Positions 49,691 through 59,498 are shown, counted from the stretch's first letter. The stretch is DNA of 64,000 nt from an uncultured Pelagibacteraceae bacterium (GCA_902576045.1 CACGTU010000002.1:25957-89956), one strand, 5' to 3'. The notes: a model not told the origin generated them from the letters alone. Numbers and translations: made by a program.

Positions 49691-50371
49691 ATGAAAATTA
49701 AAGCTTTTTTACCTTGTCGGTCTGGCAGTCAACGAGTAAAAAATAAGAATATAAGAAAATTCGCATATTATAGTTTTGGTTTGTTTCAGTTAAAAATTGA
49801 ACAATTGATTAAGGTAAACCTATTAAATGAAATTATTGTTTCAACAGACGATATAAAAATCATAAATTTTTTAAAAAAAAAAAAATATAAAAAAGTTAAA
49901 TATATTATAAGGCCAAAAAAATTAGCTTTGAGTAGTACTCGAACAGATGATCTTATTGCATATGCAGCAAAACTTTTTGATAAAACAGATCATATATTAT
50001 GGACGCATGTTACATCTCCATTGTTTGGCACAAACGATTATAATAAAGCTATAGATCTTTATGTTAAATGTAGAAGAACATATGATACATTAATAGGTTC
50101 CAATGATGTTCAGGAATTCATATTTAATAAAAGAAAACCAATAAACTATAATTATAGAGAGATTTTCTGGCCTAATACTCAAGATTTAAAAAAACTTTAT
50201 AAAATTAATAATACAATATTTTTAACTTCTGCTTACAATTACAAAAAGAAAGGTAATCGTATTGGTACAAAATTATTCTTTTATAACATTAAAAAAATTA
50301 AATCTATTGATGTTGACAATTTTGAAGATTTTAAAATAGCAGAAAAATTATATTTATTAAAAGAAAAATAA
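49691..50371 (+). CDS. CMP-sugar synthetase-like cytidylyltransferase (NeuA/KdsB superfamily)
   Basis: This 226-residue protein begins KAFLPCRSGSQRVKNKNIR, a version of the P-loop-like cytidylyltransferase motif in NeuA and related enzymes that couple an acidic sugar to CMP. EIIVSTDD (about 48-55), THVTSPLF (about 105-112) and the C-terminal SIDVDNFEDFKIAEKLY continue the family pattern. It would activate a 2-keto-3-deoxy sugar such as a nonulosonate, or another polyol-type group. No NeuB-type synthase, KdsA or NeuC homolog is in the window, so how its substrate is made is unclear. The aldolase fusion at 46450 is a candidate. It lies alone between two genes of the same or opposite strand. Confidence 0.8.
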   Translation: MKIKAFLPCRSGSQRVKNKNIRKFAYYSFGLFQLKIEQLIKVNLLNEIIVSTDDIKIINFLKKKKYKKVKYIIRPKKLALSSTRTDDLIAYAAKLFDKTDHILWTHVTSPLFGTNDYNKAIDLYVKCRRTYDTLIGSNDVQEFIFNKRKPINYNYREIFWPNTQDLKKLYKINNTIFLTSAYNYKKKGNRIGTKLFFYNIKKIKSIDVDNFEDFKIAEKLYLLKEK

Positions 50372-50461
50372 CTTTAATGATAATATTCTTAATTAATAAA
50401 AAAATTAATAATTTTTTTATTAAAAATTCATATTGAAAATAGTTAGATTTAAAAACAGTTT

Positions 50462-51610
50462 ATGGAAAAAAAAATTAAAGTATTAAATATAATATCCTCT
50501 CTTAATCCAATATATGGTGGAACAAGTTCATCAACCGTAGATTTATCGTTAGCTTTAGCAAAAAAAGGATTTGAAGTTGACGTCGTTACAAACGATCCTA
50601 TTAAATCCACATATTCCAATATGGAATTAGTCAAAGTTTATAATTTAGGCCAGGGATTAGGAAATTATAATTTTAGTTTAAAATTATTTTTATGGCTTAA
50701 AAAAAATAAATTTAAATATGACAAATTTATTTTTCATGGGATTTGGCAATTTAATACTTTAATTGCACGATATCTTTTAAAAAATAATTTTTATGTTTTT
50801 ACACATGGGCAACTTGATCCATACTTTGCTACTGAAATTTTAAAAAAAATTAAAAAACAAATATATTGGTATTTAATAGAAAAGGGCAATTTAAAAAAAA
50901 GTAAAGCTATTTTACTAACAAATGAAAATGAAAGAGAACTTCAAAAAAAAACATTTGTTAATACTAGTGGCTTAAAAAAAAAAATAGCAAAGATTGGTAT
51001 TGTGGGAACAATTTTAAATAAAAATAAGTCAAAAGAGATCTTAGCTCAAATTTTTCCTAAATTAAAAAATAAAAAATATTTACTGTTTCTTGGTAGATTT
51101 CATAAAAAAAAAGGATGTGAAATATTATTAAACTCTTTTAAGAAAATAATCAGTGCAAAAAAAGATATTTATTTATTGATGGTAGGACCAAATAATTCTT
51201 ACCAAAATAGTTTAAAAATTTTATCAAAAAACCTAGGTCTTCATAATAAAGTTATATGGTCAGATACATTAATTAAAAAACAAAAATGGGCTGTATTAAA
51301 GAATGCTGAGGCAATGGTGCTTTCCTCTCATGGTGAGAATTTTGGAATGTCTATAGCTGAGTCACTGTCAATGAATGTTCCGGTTATAACTACAAATAAA
51401 GTAAACATCCATAATATTTTAACAAAAACAAAATCAGGATTTATTTCAAATAATACTGAGAAATCATTTTATTTATCCTTAAAAAAATTTTTAAGCTTGA
51501 ATAAAAAAAATAAAAAAATAATGAAATTGAATGCTTCAAAATGCTTTCAAAAATACTTTGATATCGAGAACAATTTGCAGAGTATAACAAAGATACTAAA
51601 TGAAAAATAA
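50462..51610 (+). CDS. Glycosyltransferase family 4 (group 1)
   Basis: This 382-residue GT-B enzyme has an acceptor lobe beginning IISSLNPIYGGTSSSTVDLS and a donor lobe with FLGRFHKKKGCEILLNSF (about 203-220) and the retaining motif SSHGENFGMSIAESLSMNVP, in which Glu-x7-Glu is intact. It transfers a sugar from a nucleotide donor onto a lipid-linked or nascent glycan at the cytoplasmic face. There is a run of Lys/Asn typical of the island. It starts 90 nt after the cytidylyltransferase and could be in the same unit. Donor and acceptor are unknown. Confidence 0.87.
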   Translation: MEKKIKVLNIISSLNPIYGGTSSSTVDLSLALAKKGFEVDVVTNDPIKSTYSNMELVKVYNLGQGLGNYNFSLKLFLWLKKNKFKYDKFIFHGIWQFNTLIARYLLKNNFYVFTHGQLDPYFATEILKKIKKQIYWYLIEKGNLKKSKAILLTNENERELQKKTFVNTSGLKKKIAKIGIVGTILNKNKSKEILAQIFPKLKNKKYLLFLGRFHKKKGCEILLNSFKKIISAKKDIYLLMVGPNNSYQNSLKILSKNLGLHNKVIWSDTLIKKQKWAVLKNAEAMVLSSHGENFGMSIAESLSMNVPVITTNKVNIHNILTKTKSGFISNNTEKSFYLSLKKFLSLNKKNKKIMKLNASKCFQKYFDIENNLQSITKILNEK

Positions 51611-51623
51611 TAAATTTTTTTTT

Positions 51624-52631
51624 TTATTTTTTTTCAAATACAATATTCACCATCTTTTTTATTAATTGATAATTACTTATTTTCAAAATTTTAGTTGTTT
51701 TAATTTTACCTTTATTGGCAATTTTTTTTTGTAGTATTTTATTCTTTAAATAAAAGATACATTTACTATAACATTCCTCTGGGGTATTAAAGTAAACTAC
51801 TTCTTTATTTTCTAAATAATTTTTTTTCATAAACGTAGTACCTTCTGAACAAAGAAATGTTCCAATTGCAGTTATTTCAGGCACTCTGTTAGTTATTACA
51901 TCCACATTACCTTTTGAAAACAAAGAAATTGCTATTTCAGATCTTTGTATTAGTCGCGTATAGTTTTTATAATCTACATGGCCTAATTTAATTTTTGATT
52001 TAATTAACTTGTAATTGGGATCTTTATCCCATTTATTGCCAAATATCCTAATATCAAGACCAAGTTGAATTAATTTAAGAAAAAAAAAACCTCTTTCAGG
52101 AAACCATGTTCCTACAAATATTACCTTTATATTTTTTTTTATTTTTTTTTTTGTAGGCTTATGTCCATACTCATCATAAGGTGGCATAGTTAATAATGTA
52201 TTTTTCAATCCAAATTTTTTTGATAATGCCATTCTTGATTTGTGTTGGAATACTATTAAGTCGTAGTACTTCGCTGCTGATAAAAATAATATCCACCTTT
52301 TATTATCTCTTGAAATAAACGGATTATCATTGCAGTTAAAAATAATTTTTTTTGATATTTTCTTTAAATAAATAATTGTACCTTTTCCGATAAATTCTGC
52401 TGAATTAACATATATTAGGTCATAATTTTTTTTTATTTTTGAAATTACATATCTTTTGAGAAATGGTTCAAATATTCTTGGTGAAATTTTATAAAAAATT
52501 TGAATGAATAATTTATATTTTACAATACTTTCTGTTGGGTCAATTTTATCAACAGTTTTGTATAACTTCTTCAAAGTTAAAAATTGTAAATATGAATTTC
52601 CAAATTTTTTACCAATAAATAAAACTTTCAT
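51624..52631 (-). CDS. CgeB-like glycosyltransferase
   Basis: This 335-residue protein resembles the CgeB/spore-maturation-type glycosyltransferases. It has a short N-terminal lobe (VLFIGKKFGNSYLQFLTL), a middle segment FNCNDNPFISRDNKRW and FQHKSRMALSKKFG, and a C-terminal donor lobe with VIFVGTWFPERGFFFLKL and TNRVPEITAIGTFLCSE, the last matching the family's Arg-Glu-Ala-like donor motif. It has no membrane helix. It lies 13 nt from the convergent GT4 gene and is divergent from the Wzy-like gene. Its sugar and acceptor are not known. Confidence 0.75.
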   Translation of the reverse strand: MKVLFIGKKFGNSYLQFLTLKKLYKTVDKIDPTESIVKYKLFIQIFYKISPRIFEPFLKRYVISKIKKNYDLIYVNSAEFIGKGTIIYLKKISKKIIFNCNDNPFISRDNKRWILFLSAAKYYDLIVFQHKSRMALSKKFGLKNTLLTMPPYDEYGHKPTKKKIKKNIKVIFVGTWFPERGFFFLKLIQLGLDIRIFGNKWDKDPNYKLIKSKIKLGHVDYKNYTRLIQRSEIAISLFSKGNVDVITNRVPEITAIGTFLCSEGTTFMKKNYLENKEVVYFNTPEECYSKCIFYLKNKILQKKIANKGKIKTTKILKISNYQLIKKMVNIVFEKK

Positions 52632-52683
52632 AAAAAAAGACGTAGTTTTACATTATTCAATTTATTTGTGATAAATTGAGAAT

Positions 52684-54249
52684 ATGATTTTTGAAAAAAA
52701 TAATAATATTGCAGACATATACTTTATTAATTTAAAAAAATATTCACTTATATTTATTTTTTTAATTTTACTTATTCAAATAATTATTAGCTCATTTAGT
52801 TATGAGTCAATACTAATTTGTTTTATGCTATATTTTACAACATTTTATACGTTAAATTCTATTTTAAACAAAAATAATTTATTAAATTTTTTCTTCCCTT
52901 CTTTGTTAATACTATCTATTAATTTTACCTTAATTTCAGGACCATTAATATTTAAAACTTTTTTTATACAAAGTTTAACGAGTAATCTTTTTTTTCCATA
53001 TCAATCATTTTCTATTGTTTGTATTTATCAAATATTACTAATATTTTGTTTGCGATTTGTTGCTAGCTCAAAAAAATCTTTAAAAGTAAGCAACAATATA
53101 AATTTGCTTTTTTTAAGTAAATTAAAAATTTTTAATATCCCAGGTATAAAATATTCTTTAGTAATTTTGATAATTTTTTCAGTAAATAAATTTTATTTAA
53201 ACTTTATTGATCAAGGAAGTAGTGCGTTTACTCAAATTGGTGATGTTAGGATGAAGTTTTTGTATGCGGCTGAGGATTTTTTTTACCTACCTATTATTTT
53301 TTTTTCAATTTATTATTTTAAATATAAAAAGATAAGTGGTTTTATTTATTTTTTAATCATCATTTATTATGTATTAAGCAGTATAATTTTTGGTCTAGCA
53401 TCTAACTCAAGACAAGAGATCTTATCAATTTTTTTTGTGATTTTTACAATTATAATCGTTTTCAGATTATTTCATTTAAATAATTCTAATAGATTTATCA
53501 AATCTTTATTAATTTTCTCTTTTATATTTTTATTTTTTTTTATGGAGAGTATTAGTACTCTTATAATAAAATCTAGAGGTGTACGTGATATTATATCCTC
53601 AAAAGACTTACTAATTTTATCAATTCAAAATAATCAAACTAGTATTGAAGAGGATTTTACAGTTAAAGTTGCAGATGATGAGACCTATACTGGAAATGAT
53701 ATTGTGGATAGATTTATTTTTATCAAATTTATTGATAAGTCATTATATCTTTCTAATGACTTTAATGAATCACAAAAAAAAGAATTTAAGGAATTTGTAA
53801 AGAAAAGATTAATTTCTATATTACCGATTAATTTAATAGAATTTATTGATAAAAATTTTGATAAACAAAAGTATATTGTTTCAAATGGATCTTTTCTGGA
53901 AAAATTATATTATGGAAATTACAAAGGTGGTTTGTTTAATACTGGTTCCTTTATAGTTGAATTAATAATTATTACTAATTCATATTTACTAACTGCATTA
54001 ATTATATTCATATTAAATGTTGCATTATTTATTTTTATACAGAGTTTTCAAAATAATTCTGAAAAATATATTCAATTTTCACCAATATTATTTGTTATGG
54101 TATTTCATTATTTGTTTTTACCTAATAGTGATAACTCATCATGGTTTTTTTTTAATTGTATACGAAGACCTATACAATTAGCATTTTTATATTTGCTAAT
54201 TAATCTATTTTCAAAAAATCAATCATTAAACTTAAATGATAAAATTTAA
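52684..54249 (+). CDS. wzy: O-antigen-polymerase-like (Wzy) multi-span membrane protein
   Basis: This 521-residue protein is almost entirely membrane helices (about 11-12), with a long hydrophilic loop between helices about residues 300-420 (for example KVADDETYTGNDIVDRF) that faces the periplasm. That layout, with a large late periplasmic loop containing charged residues, is the usual topology of Wzy polymerases that link lipid-borne repeat units. Sequence motifs in Wzy are poorly conserved, so this rests on topology and on the nearby flippase. It has a stop tetramer shared with the convergent GT4 gene. A related O-antigen ligase is possible but less likely. Confidence 0.65.
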   Translation: MIFEKNNNIADIYFINLKKYSLIFIFLILLIQIIISSFSYESILICFMLYFTTFYTLNSILNKNNLLNFFFPSLLILSINFTLISGPLIFKTFFIQSLTSNLFFPYQSFSIVCIYQILLIFCLRFVASSKKSLKVSNNINLLFLSKLKIFNIPGIKYSLVILIIFSVNKFYLNFIDQGSSAFTQIGDVRMKFLYAAEDFFYLPIIFFSIYYFKYKKISGFIYFLIIIYYVLSSIIFGLASNSRQEILSIFFVIFTIIIVFRLFHLNNSNRFIKSLLIFSFIFLFFFMESISTLIIKSRGVRDIISSKDLLILSIQNNQTSIEEDFTVKVADDETYTGNDIVDRFIFIKFIDKSLYLSNDFNESQKKEFKEFVKKRLISILPINLIEFIDKNFDKQKYIVSNGSFLEKLYYGNYKGGLFNTGSFIVELIIITNSYLLTALIIFILNVALFIFIQSFQNNSEKYIQFSPILFVMVFHYLFLPNSDNSSWFFFNCIRRPIQLAFLYLLINLFSKNQSLNLNDKI

Positions 54250-55418
54250 ATTAATTCATCATATTTATTGTTAACAATATCCTCTAATTTTTTAAAATAA
54301 ATATCCCAATTGTATTTATTTAAATAAGATTGACCATTTTTTGAAAATTTTAAAATCAAATGTTTATCATCAGCACAAAGATTTAATTTTTCAACAATAG
54401 CATTGCTATCTCTAATAGGAATTACAAATCCACATTTAGAGTTTTTAACAAAATCTGCTGACCCAGTATTTTCTGTTACTATTACTGGACAGCCTGCAGC
54501 AGCAGCTTGTAGAATAGTAGTAGCAAACCCATCCTCAATACTTGGCAATACATAGATATGACAAATATTAATTAAATTATTTAGTTTTGAATGTTTCACA
54601 TGACCATAAACAATCATATTTTCAGTATTTATTTTTCTTTTAAAAAATTCTTTATCAGCTGTGTCATTTCCAATTATGTGTAAACGTTTATTTGGATGGT
54701 TAAACTTTTTAAAAGCATCTAAAACATAATGAAAACCTTTTCTCACAGACTTTTGTCCTAAATATAGTATGTCAAAATATTTTTCACTTTTTTTAATATT
54801 TTCATCCCGAAAGAAATTTTTTGTATTTACTCCAAATTCTAAAACTTTTATTTTAGGCATATATTTTTTATCAAATGTATTTTTAACAAAATTAGATGGT
54901 ACTAAAATTAGATTTGACTCATCATACTCCCGTATTTCTCTTTCAATATACCAGTTATTTATTTTATTAAACTTGAGTCCTAAATTAGTATATTCATCAG
55001 TTAAAATATTATTCTGATACTGAATATGTGTTGATGTACGATCGCAAATGTAAAGTTTTTGTTTTTTTTTAAAATTAGTGCCAGATAATAGACCACATTG
55101 AGATTGTGCTAAAAAAACATCAATATTATTTTTTTTTTTTAAAATTTTATTTGAAGTATTATCAAGATGTTTAGCACTTGCTATATTTAAAGCATCATCT
55201 ATTGCCTTAAATTTTTTGTTCTGTATAAATGGCTGTCTTAAAATTCGAAAAATACCATTTGTATCTACTAGACTTTTAGGAATATTTTCATTTTTAATTT
55301 TAAACCAAGGATAGCCTGTAATTATTTTTGAAAGTTGATTATTTAAGTAAACAATTTTTGCAATTTCAAAATGATGGAATTTACCTGCGGTAGTAATAAG
55401 GAAGTTTCTTTTTTTCAA
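54246..55418 (-). CDS. Glycosyltransferase family 4 (group 1)
   Basis: This 390-residue enzyme has a donor lobe with YLGQKSVRKGFHYVLDAF (about 228-245) and the motif PSIEDGFATTILQAAAAGCP, where the second acidic residue of the usual Glu-x7-Glu is Gln. The acceptor lobe contains LITTAGKFHHFEIAK near the start, which binds the acceptor. The Glu-to-Gln change occurs in some active GT4 enzymes, so activity is not excluded. It precedes the FkbM methyltransferase-Wzx gene pair in gene order on the minus strand, with a 4-nt gap. The sugar is unknown. Confidence 0.83.
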   Translation of the reverse strand: MKKRNFLITTAGKFHHFEIAKIVYLNNQLSKIITGYPWFKIKNENIPKSLVDTNGIFRILRQPFIQNKKFKAIDDALNIASAKHLDNTSNKILKKKNNIDVFLAQSQCGLLSGTNFKKKQKLYICDRTSTHIQYQNNILTDEYTNLGLKFNKINNWYIEREIREYDESNLILVPSNFVKNTFDKKYMPKIKVLEFGVNTKNFFRDENIKKSEKYFDILYLGQKSVRKGFHYVLDAFKKFNHPNKRLHIIGNDTADKEFFKRKINTENMIVYGHVKHSKLNNLINICHIYVLPSIEDGFATTILQAAAAGCPVIVTENTGSADFVKNSKCGFVIPIRDSNAIVEKLNLCADDKHLILKFSKNGQSYLNKYNWDIYFKKLEDIVNNKYDELI

Positions 55419-55422
55419 AATA

Positions 55423-56145
55423 TTATTTTTGTAGATGATTTCTTTTAAATAAAATATCTCTTTGATAAAAGCTAGTTTTGTTTATCCTTGACCAAAGCCC
55501 TTTTTTTAGTACTTTATATTTTTTTTTTTTCAAAAAATTTACTATTTCTTTTTCAACTGGCTGATTACTATACATTCTACTTTTAGATACCTCTAATAAT
55601 AAATAATCAATTCTAGACAGTATTTTATTTGAACCTTTGAGCACCTCTAGCTCATATCCTTGGACATCGATTTTAATTAGAATTGGATCAGCAAATTTTA
55701 TATTTTTTAAAATTTCATCCAGTTTTTTTATTTTAATATTTCTTTTTTCATATATTGAATAATTTTTATTATAATTTTTATGCTTGTTAACAGTTAAAAA
55801 TGATGAACTATCTTTCCTTTGGGTTATATAAAATTTTAATGTTTTATTTTTATTTCCAATTCCAAAATTAAAAAAATATATATTTTTTTTAAATTTTAAA
55901 AATTTTTTTTGCCCTTCCAATATTTCTTTAATCGGTTCAAAAGAATAAACTGTTAGATTGGGGAAAAATTTTTGACAAAGTATAATAAACTGACCTTTAT
56001 TAGATCCAATATCTATAAGTGTATTAATATTCTTAACCTTTTTCAAAAAAGGTAGTAATTCAATGTTAGCAGCTACTCCTTTTGACAAGCCAAAGAGCCA
56101 TAATAAGCTTTTGCTCAAAATTAGAATTTTTTTCAAAAATCTCAT
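55423..56145 (-). CDS. FkbM family methyltransferase
   Basis: This 240-residue protein has the Rossmann AdoMet motif NTLIDIGSNKGQFIIL (about 40-55), then VYSFEPIKEILEG, then PILIKIDVQGYELEVLKGS (about 155-173), the signature of FkbM-type methyltransferases. Members often O-methylate sugars in capsule and O-antigen loci. The gene start overlaps the stop of the flippase gene by 4 nt, so the two are co-translated. A second FkbM-like protein is at 59625. The methylated sugar is not known. Confidence 0.85.
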   Translation of the reverse strand: MRFLKKILILSKSLLWLFGLSKGVAANIELLPFLKKVKNINTLIDIGSNKGQFIILCQKFFPNLTVYSFEPIKEILEGQKKFLKFKKNIYFFNFGIGNKNKTLKFYITQRKDSSSFLTVNKHKNYNKNYSIYEKRNIKIKKLDEILKNIKFADPILIKIDVQGYELEVLKGSNKILSRIDYLLLEVSKSRMYSNQPVEKEIVNFLKKKKYKVLKKGLWSRINKTSFYQRDILFKRNHLQK

Positions 56146-57464
56146 TTTCTATATTTTTTTAATATATTGAATGATGCAAATGAAATAAAAATTAAGATCA
56201 AAATAGAGGAAACTATATTAATTATAAAAAAAATTAAAATTGAAGATCCTTTAGCAAAGAAAAGGTATGAAATAATTATTGTTGATATTGACAAAAAAGC
56301 TTTTAGAGAAGCTGAAAAAAAAAACTTGTTGATTGACTTTACAAATGTTTCAGCGCTATTGAAAAAATTAAACATAACCGCATCAATTATTATTAAAATT
56401 AATAAATTTATAGACAATCCATATTTGTAATTTGTCCAAAATTCATAAATATTTTTACCAAAAATAATTGATACAAAGCTAAAGAGCGCCAAAGATAAAA
56501 TATTTAAAATCAAGTGTAATTTAATAAATTTTTTTAAAGAAATAATATCTCTTTTGCCAAACAATTTTGAAAATTGTAAGAATAAGGTACTATTAATTAT
56601 ATCTAAAAATCTTATTGGTAAAAAATAAAATAAAGTTCTTGCAGTTGAAATTAATCCAACTGTTGTAGGGCTAAAAAAAGTTCCAATTAAAATTATTATT
56701 CCGCTGTTTCGTACAATATGTGAAATTTCATCTAGCTGATAACTTAATGATAATCTAAATATTTTGATTGATATTGTTTTATCAAATAAATTAGTTTTAA
56801 AATTTAATCTATTCTTATTTTGCTTTTTAAAAATAATATATAAAAACATTGTCTTGCAAAATGAAATAAAAAATAAAATTAATGATGCGTAGATTAGATT
56901 CTTTGAAAGTAAACCTAACAAAGGAATTAAAATTTTTAATAAAGTATCGAAAAATAAAATGTTATAATTGTATTTAGAAGCATCTCCAGAATATGTGATA
57001 CCACAGTAAAATATTTGATCAAAAATTGAACAATGTGCTGATAGAGCAATTAAAATGAAAATAATTTTTATATCTTGAGAGTCAATTTGATCAAGAGTTT
57101 TTAAATTGATTTGGTCAAAAGAAATTATAATAAGCCATATTATTAAAAAAAAAAGTGTATTAAACAAAATTAAGCAAAACGTATTTTGAAAAATTTTATT
57201 AATATAATTAAAATTTCTTTTTTCTAAATTCATCGACATTTCTGATCTAGATGCAGCAGAAAAATTCACATTCAAAATTTTAAGCATTGAAAAAAGACTA
57301 ATGATTAAAATCCATATTCCAAAATTTTTGACTCCCCAAACAAAAATCATAGCTGGAGGAAAAAGAATTTGTATTATAGTTTGAGATGAGAAAATTGAAA
57401 AAAAAGAAAAAAAGTTTTTATTAATATTTTTTAAACTATTTTTTGAAAAATCTATAATTTTCAT
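56142..57464 (-). CDS. wzx: Polysaccharide flippase (Wzx-like, MOP superfamily)
   Basis: This 440-residue integral membrane protein has about 12-14 helices. The N-terminal QTIIQILFPPAMIFVWGVKN is the typical first helix of Wzx-type polysaccharide exporters, and the later LIGTFFSPTTVGLISTART fits helix 7. It should move undecaprenyl-linked repeat units across the inner membrane for polymerisation. It is upstream of the FkbM methyltransferase gene and overlaps it by 4 nt, and is divergent from the Gfo/Idh gene (62 nt). It pairs logically with the Wzy-like protein at 52684. Confidence 0.82.
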   Translation of the reverse strand: MKIIDFSKNSLKNINKNFFSFFSIFSSQTIIQILFPPAMIFVWGVKNFGIWILIISLFSMLKILNVNFSAASRSEMSMNLEKRNFNYINKIFQNTFCLILFNTLFFLIIWLIIISFDQINLKTLDQIDSQDIKIIFILIALSAHCSIFDQIFYCGITYSGDASKYNYNILFFDTLLKILIPLLGLLSKNLIYASLILFFISFCKTMFLYIIFKKQNKNRLNFKTNLFDKTISIKIFRLSLSYQLDEISHIVRNSGIIILIGTFFSPTTVGLISTARTLFYFLPIRFLDIINSTLFLQFSKLFGKRDIISLKKFIKLHLILNILSLALFSFVSIIFGKNIYEFWTNYKYGLSINLLILIIIDAVMFNFFNSAETFVKSINKFFFSASLKAFLSISTIIISYLFFAKGSSILIFFIINIVSSILILIFISFASFNILKKYRK

Positions 57465-57526
57465 ATTACTTAGTAAATTAATATATAATATAATACATCT
57501 TTAATATAATTTTTTAAAAATTAATT

Positions 57527-58432
57527 ATGAACTGTGCACTAATCGGTACATCAAAAATCTCTGAGATACATTTGTTAGAACTTATTAAAGTTGGGGTAAA
57601 GAATTTTACTTTGATAAGTCGGAATGCTGATAAGGGAATTAAATTATGTAATTATTATAAAGTTAAATATCCAAAAATAAATTTTATTTTTTCAAAGAAA
57701 AAAATTTTAAAACAAAAAAAATTTGATATTATTGATATTTGCACCTCAAATGATTCTCACGACATTTATTTAAAATATATTGGTAAATCCAATTCGATTA
57801 TTTTGGTAGAAAAACCAATTATTTCTTTAACTAAATATAAAAATAATTACGCAAAAACTTTAGAACAAATATATAGTTATAGTGATAAAATTGTCGTTTG
57901 CTATCCCATGATCTATTTAGCAAAAAATTTTAAAAGATGTTTTAAAATAAAAAAGAAAATTAGATGTTTTGATTTTATTTTCCAAACTGGTGGTAGATAC
58001 AAAATGGAATCAATAAATATTGATTTAATGCCTCATGCGTTATCATTTATATTATCTTTTTTCTCTGAAAATATTTTTTATAAAAAATCTGTAAATATTT
58101 TAAAAGTAGATGTTGGTAAAAGTAAATGGATTTCTCAATTTATAATAAATAAAATAAAATTTTCTATAAATTTAAGTCAAAAAAAAGGAAAAAAAACTAA
58201 ATTAGAGATAGTCTGTAATGAAAATAAAATAATAAGACGTACCCAAAATTTTAAAAACAAATATTTAAATATCTTATATTATAACAATAAAACTAAGATA
58301 ATAAATAATCCCATGACTGAGTTTTTTGAAGATTTTAAAAAAAACAAAAATAAAAGAATTTTTTTTGAAAAAAATAAAAAAATTACATATCGAATGATGA
58401 AATTAAGTTCACAATTTATGAAAATAAGATAA
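57527..58432 (+). CDS. Gfo/Idh/MocA-type oxidoreductase, divergent
   Basis: This 301-residue protein has the Rossmann start CALIGTSKISEIHLLELIK (Gly pattern degenerate) and the family EKP motif in LVEKPIISL (about 93-101), with Lys95 the expected catalytic residue. The middle region after the EKP motif is short, and the C-terminal half is less conserved than in typical 330-360-residue members. Relatives in polysaccharide loci oxidise or reduce nucleotide sugars. The Tyr/His partner of Lys95 was not placed with confidence. It is divergent from the flippase and ends 1 nt from the convergent FAD protein. Confidence 0.75.
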   Translation: MNCALIGTSKISEIHLLELIKVGVKNFTLISRNADKGIKLCNYYKVKYPKINFIFSKKKILKQKKFDIIDICTSNDSHDIYLKYIGKSNSIILVEKPIISLTKYKNNYAKTLEQIYSYSDKIVVCYPMIYLAKNFKRCFKIKKKIRCFDFIFQTGGRYKMESINIDLMPHALSFILSFFSENIFYKKSVNILKVDVGKSKWISQFIINKIKFSINLSQKKGKKTKLEIVCNENKIIRRTQNFKNKYLNILYYNNKTKIINNPMTEFFEDFKKNKNKRIFFEKNKKITYRMMKLSSQFMKIR

Positions 58433-58433
58433 T

Positions 58434-59492
58434 TTATTTTATTTTTTTAATAATTTTTTCAAATATAATAGGTGCTACATCTATTTTGCCAGCTAATATA
58501 CTAATTGTATTTTTATTTCTTCTAATCAAACTTGGTCTTTGATCTTTTGTATCATTATAAATTTTTGTTTTTGGTGCAGTAACCAATGAATAATTTTTAA
58601 TTTTTAATTTTGTATTAAAATATCGTTTCACATCCATCTTAATTAACTTAATTGTTTTTTTTTTCTCTGTATCAAACTTTTTTTGAAATTTATAAAGATT
58701 TTTTAAATTTTTAAATCTTTTTATAGGTGTATATTTAACACTTGAAAGAGATGAATAATAATCATCTCTAGGATATAAGGTCACAAATTTACCATCCATT
58801 ATCGAAATGCCAATTTTTTCTTTGAATGGATTTTGAAATTTAAGCATTCCTGCTAATTCGTATTTTAAATTAAATTTTTTTTCTATCCCCATATTAGGAT
58901 TTGTGTAAGTACAATTTATTATATAATCATACTTGGAATAAACTTTATTATTACTGTCAGCTAATAAACCTAAAGAGGAATTAATACGCTTAATATATTT
59001 GTTCTTAAATACACTGCAGTTTCTCTCTACTTTTTTAATTAAATAATTGTTTAATTTGTCAAATTTTATTACACCTTCCTCAGTTTGAAATGCTTTTTCA
59101 AAATCATTTAGATTTTTCAAAAAATCAAGTCTTTTTATATCAAATTCTTTTATTTTAAGTTTAAATCTTTTATAAATTTTAAAAAAATTTTTAGCACTTA
59201 CTCGACTATTCTTATGTATCAAATAAATATTTTTTTTTGGATAATAAATAAATCTCTTAAACTCTTTTTTAAATTTTTTTGATCCATTAATTGTTTGTCT
59301 AATTGTATAGAAAGATCTAGGGTAATGATATCCTAAATGTAATTTATATTGATTATTTCTACCTGCCTCACGAATGAGTTTTTTATTTTTCTCAAAAATA
59401 TGAACTCTTATTGTCGATTTAAATTTATCCTTTAATTTTTTAGCTATATAACAACCATAAAAACCACCACCTATTATTGCGATTTTTTTCAT
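58434..59492 (-). CDS. FAD-dependent oxidoreductase, DAO-like, polysaccharide-locus type
   Basis: This 352-residue protein begins KKIAIIGGGFYGCYIAKKL, a dinucleotide-binding motif for FAD, followed by HIFEKNKKL. REAGRNNQYKLHLGYHYPRS (about 61-80) and IINCTYTNPN (about 190-199) are also visible, and the C terminus SILAGKIDVAPIIFE ends the fold. It resembles the glycine-oxidase/DAO superfamily, but the HLGYHYPRS segment marks a branch I associate only with surface-glycan loci. It may act on a sugar, amino sugar or lipid. No signal peptide is present, so it is cytoplasmic. Function is unproven. Confidence 0.72.
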   Translation of the reverse strand: MKKIAIIGGGFYGCYIAKKLKDKFKSTIRVHIFEKNKKLIREAGRNNQYKLHLGYHYPRSFYTIRQTINGSKKFKKEFKRFIYYPKKNIYLIHKNSRVSAKNFFKIYKRFKLKIKEFDIKRLDFLKNLNDFEKAFQTEEGVIKFDKLNNYLIKKVERNCSVFKNKYIKRINSSLGLLADSNNKVYSKYDYIINCTYTNPNMGIEKKFNLKYELAGMLKFQNPFKEKIGISIMDGKFVTLYPRDDYYSSLSSVKYTPIKRFKNLKNLYKFQKKFDTEKKKTIKLIKMDVKRYFNTKLKIKNYSLVTAPKTKIYNDTKDQRPSLIRRNKNTISILAGKIDVAPIIFEKIIKKIK

Positions 59493-59498
59493 ATTAAT

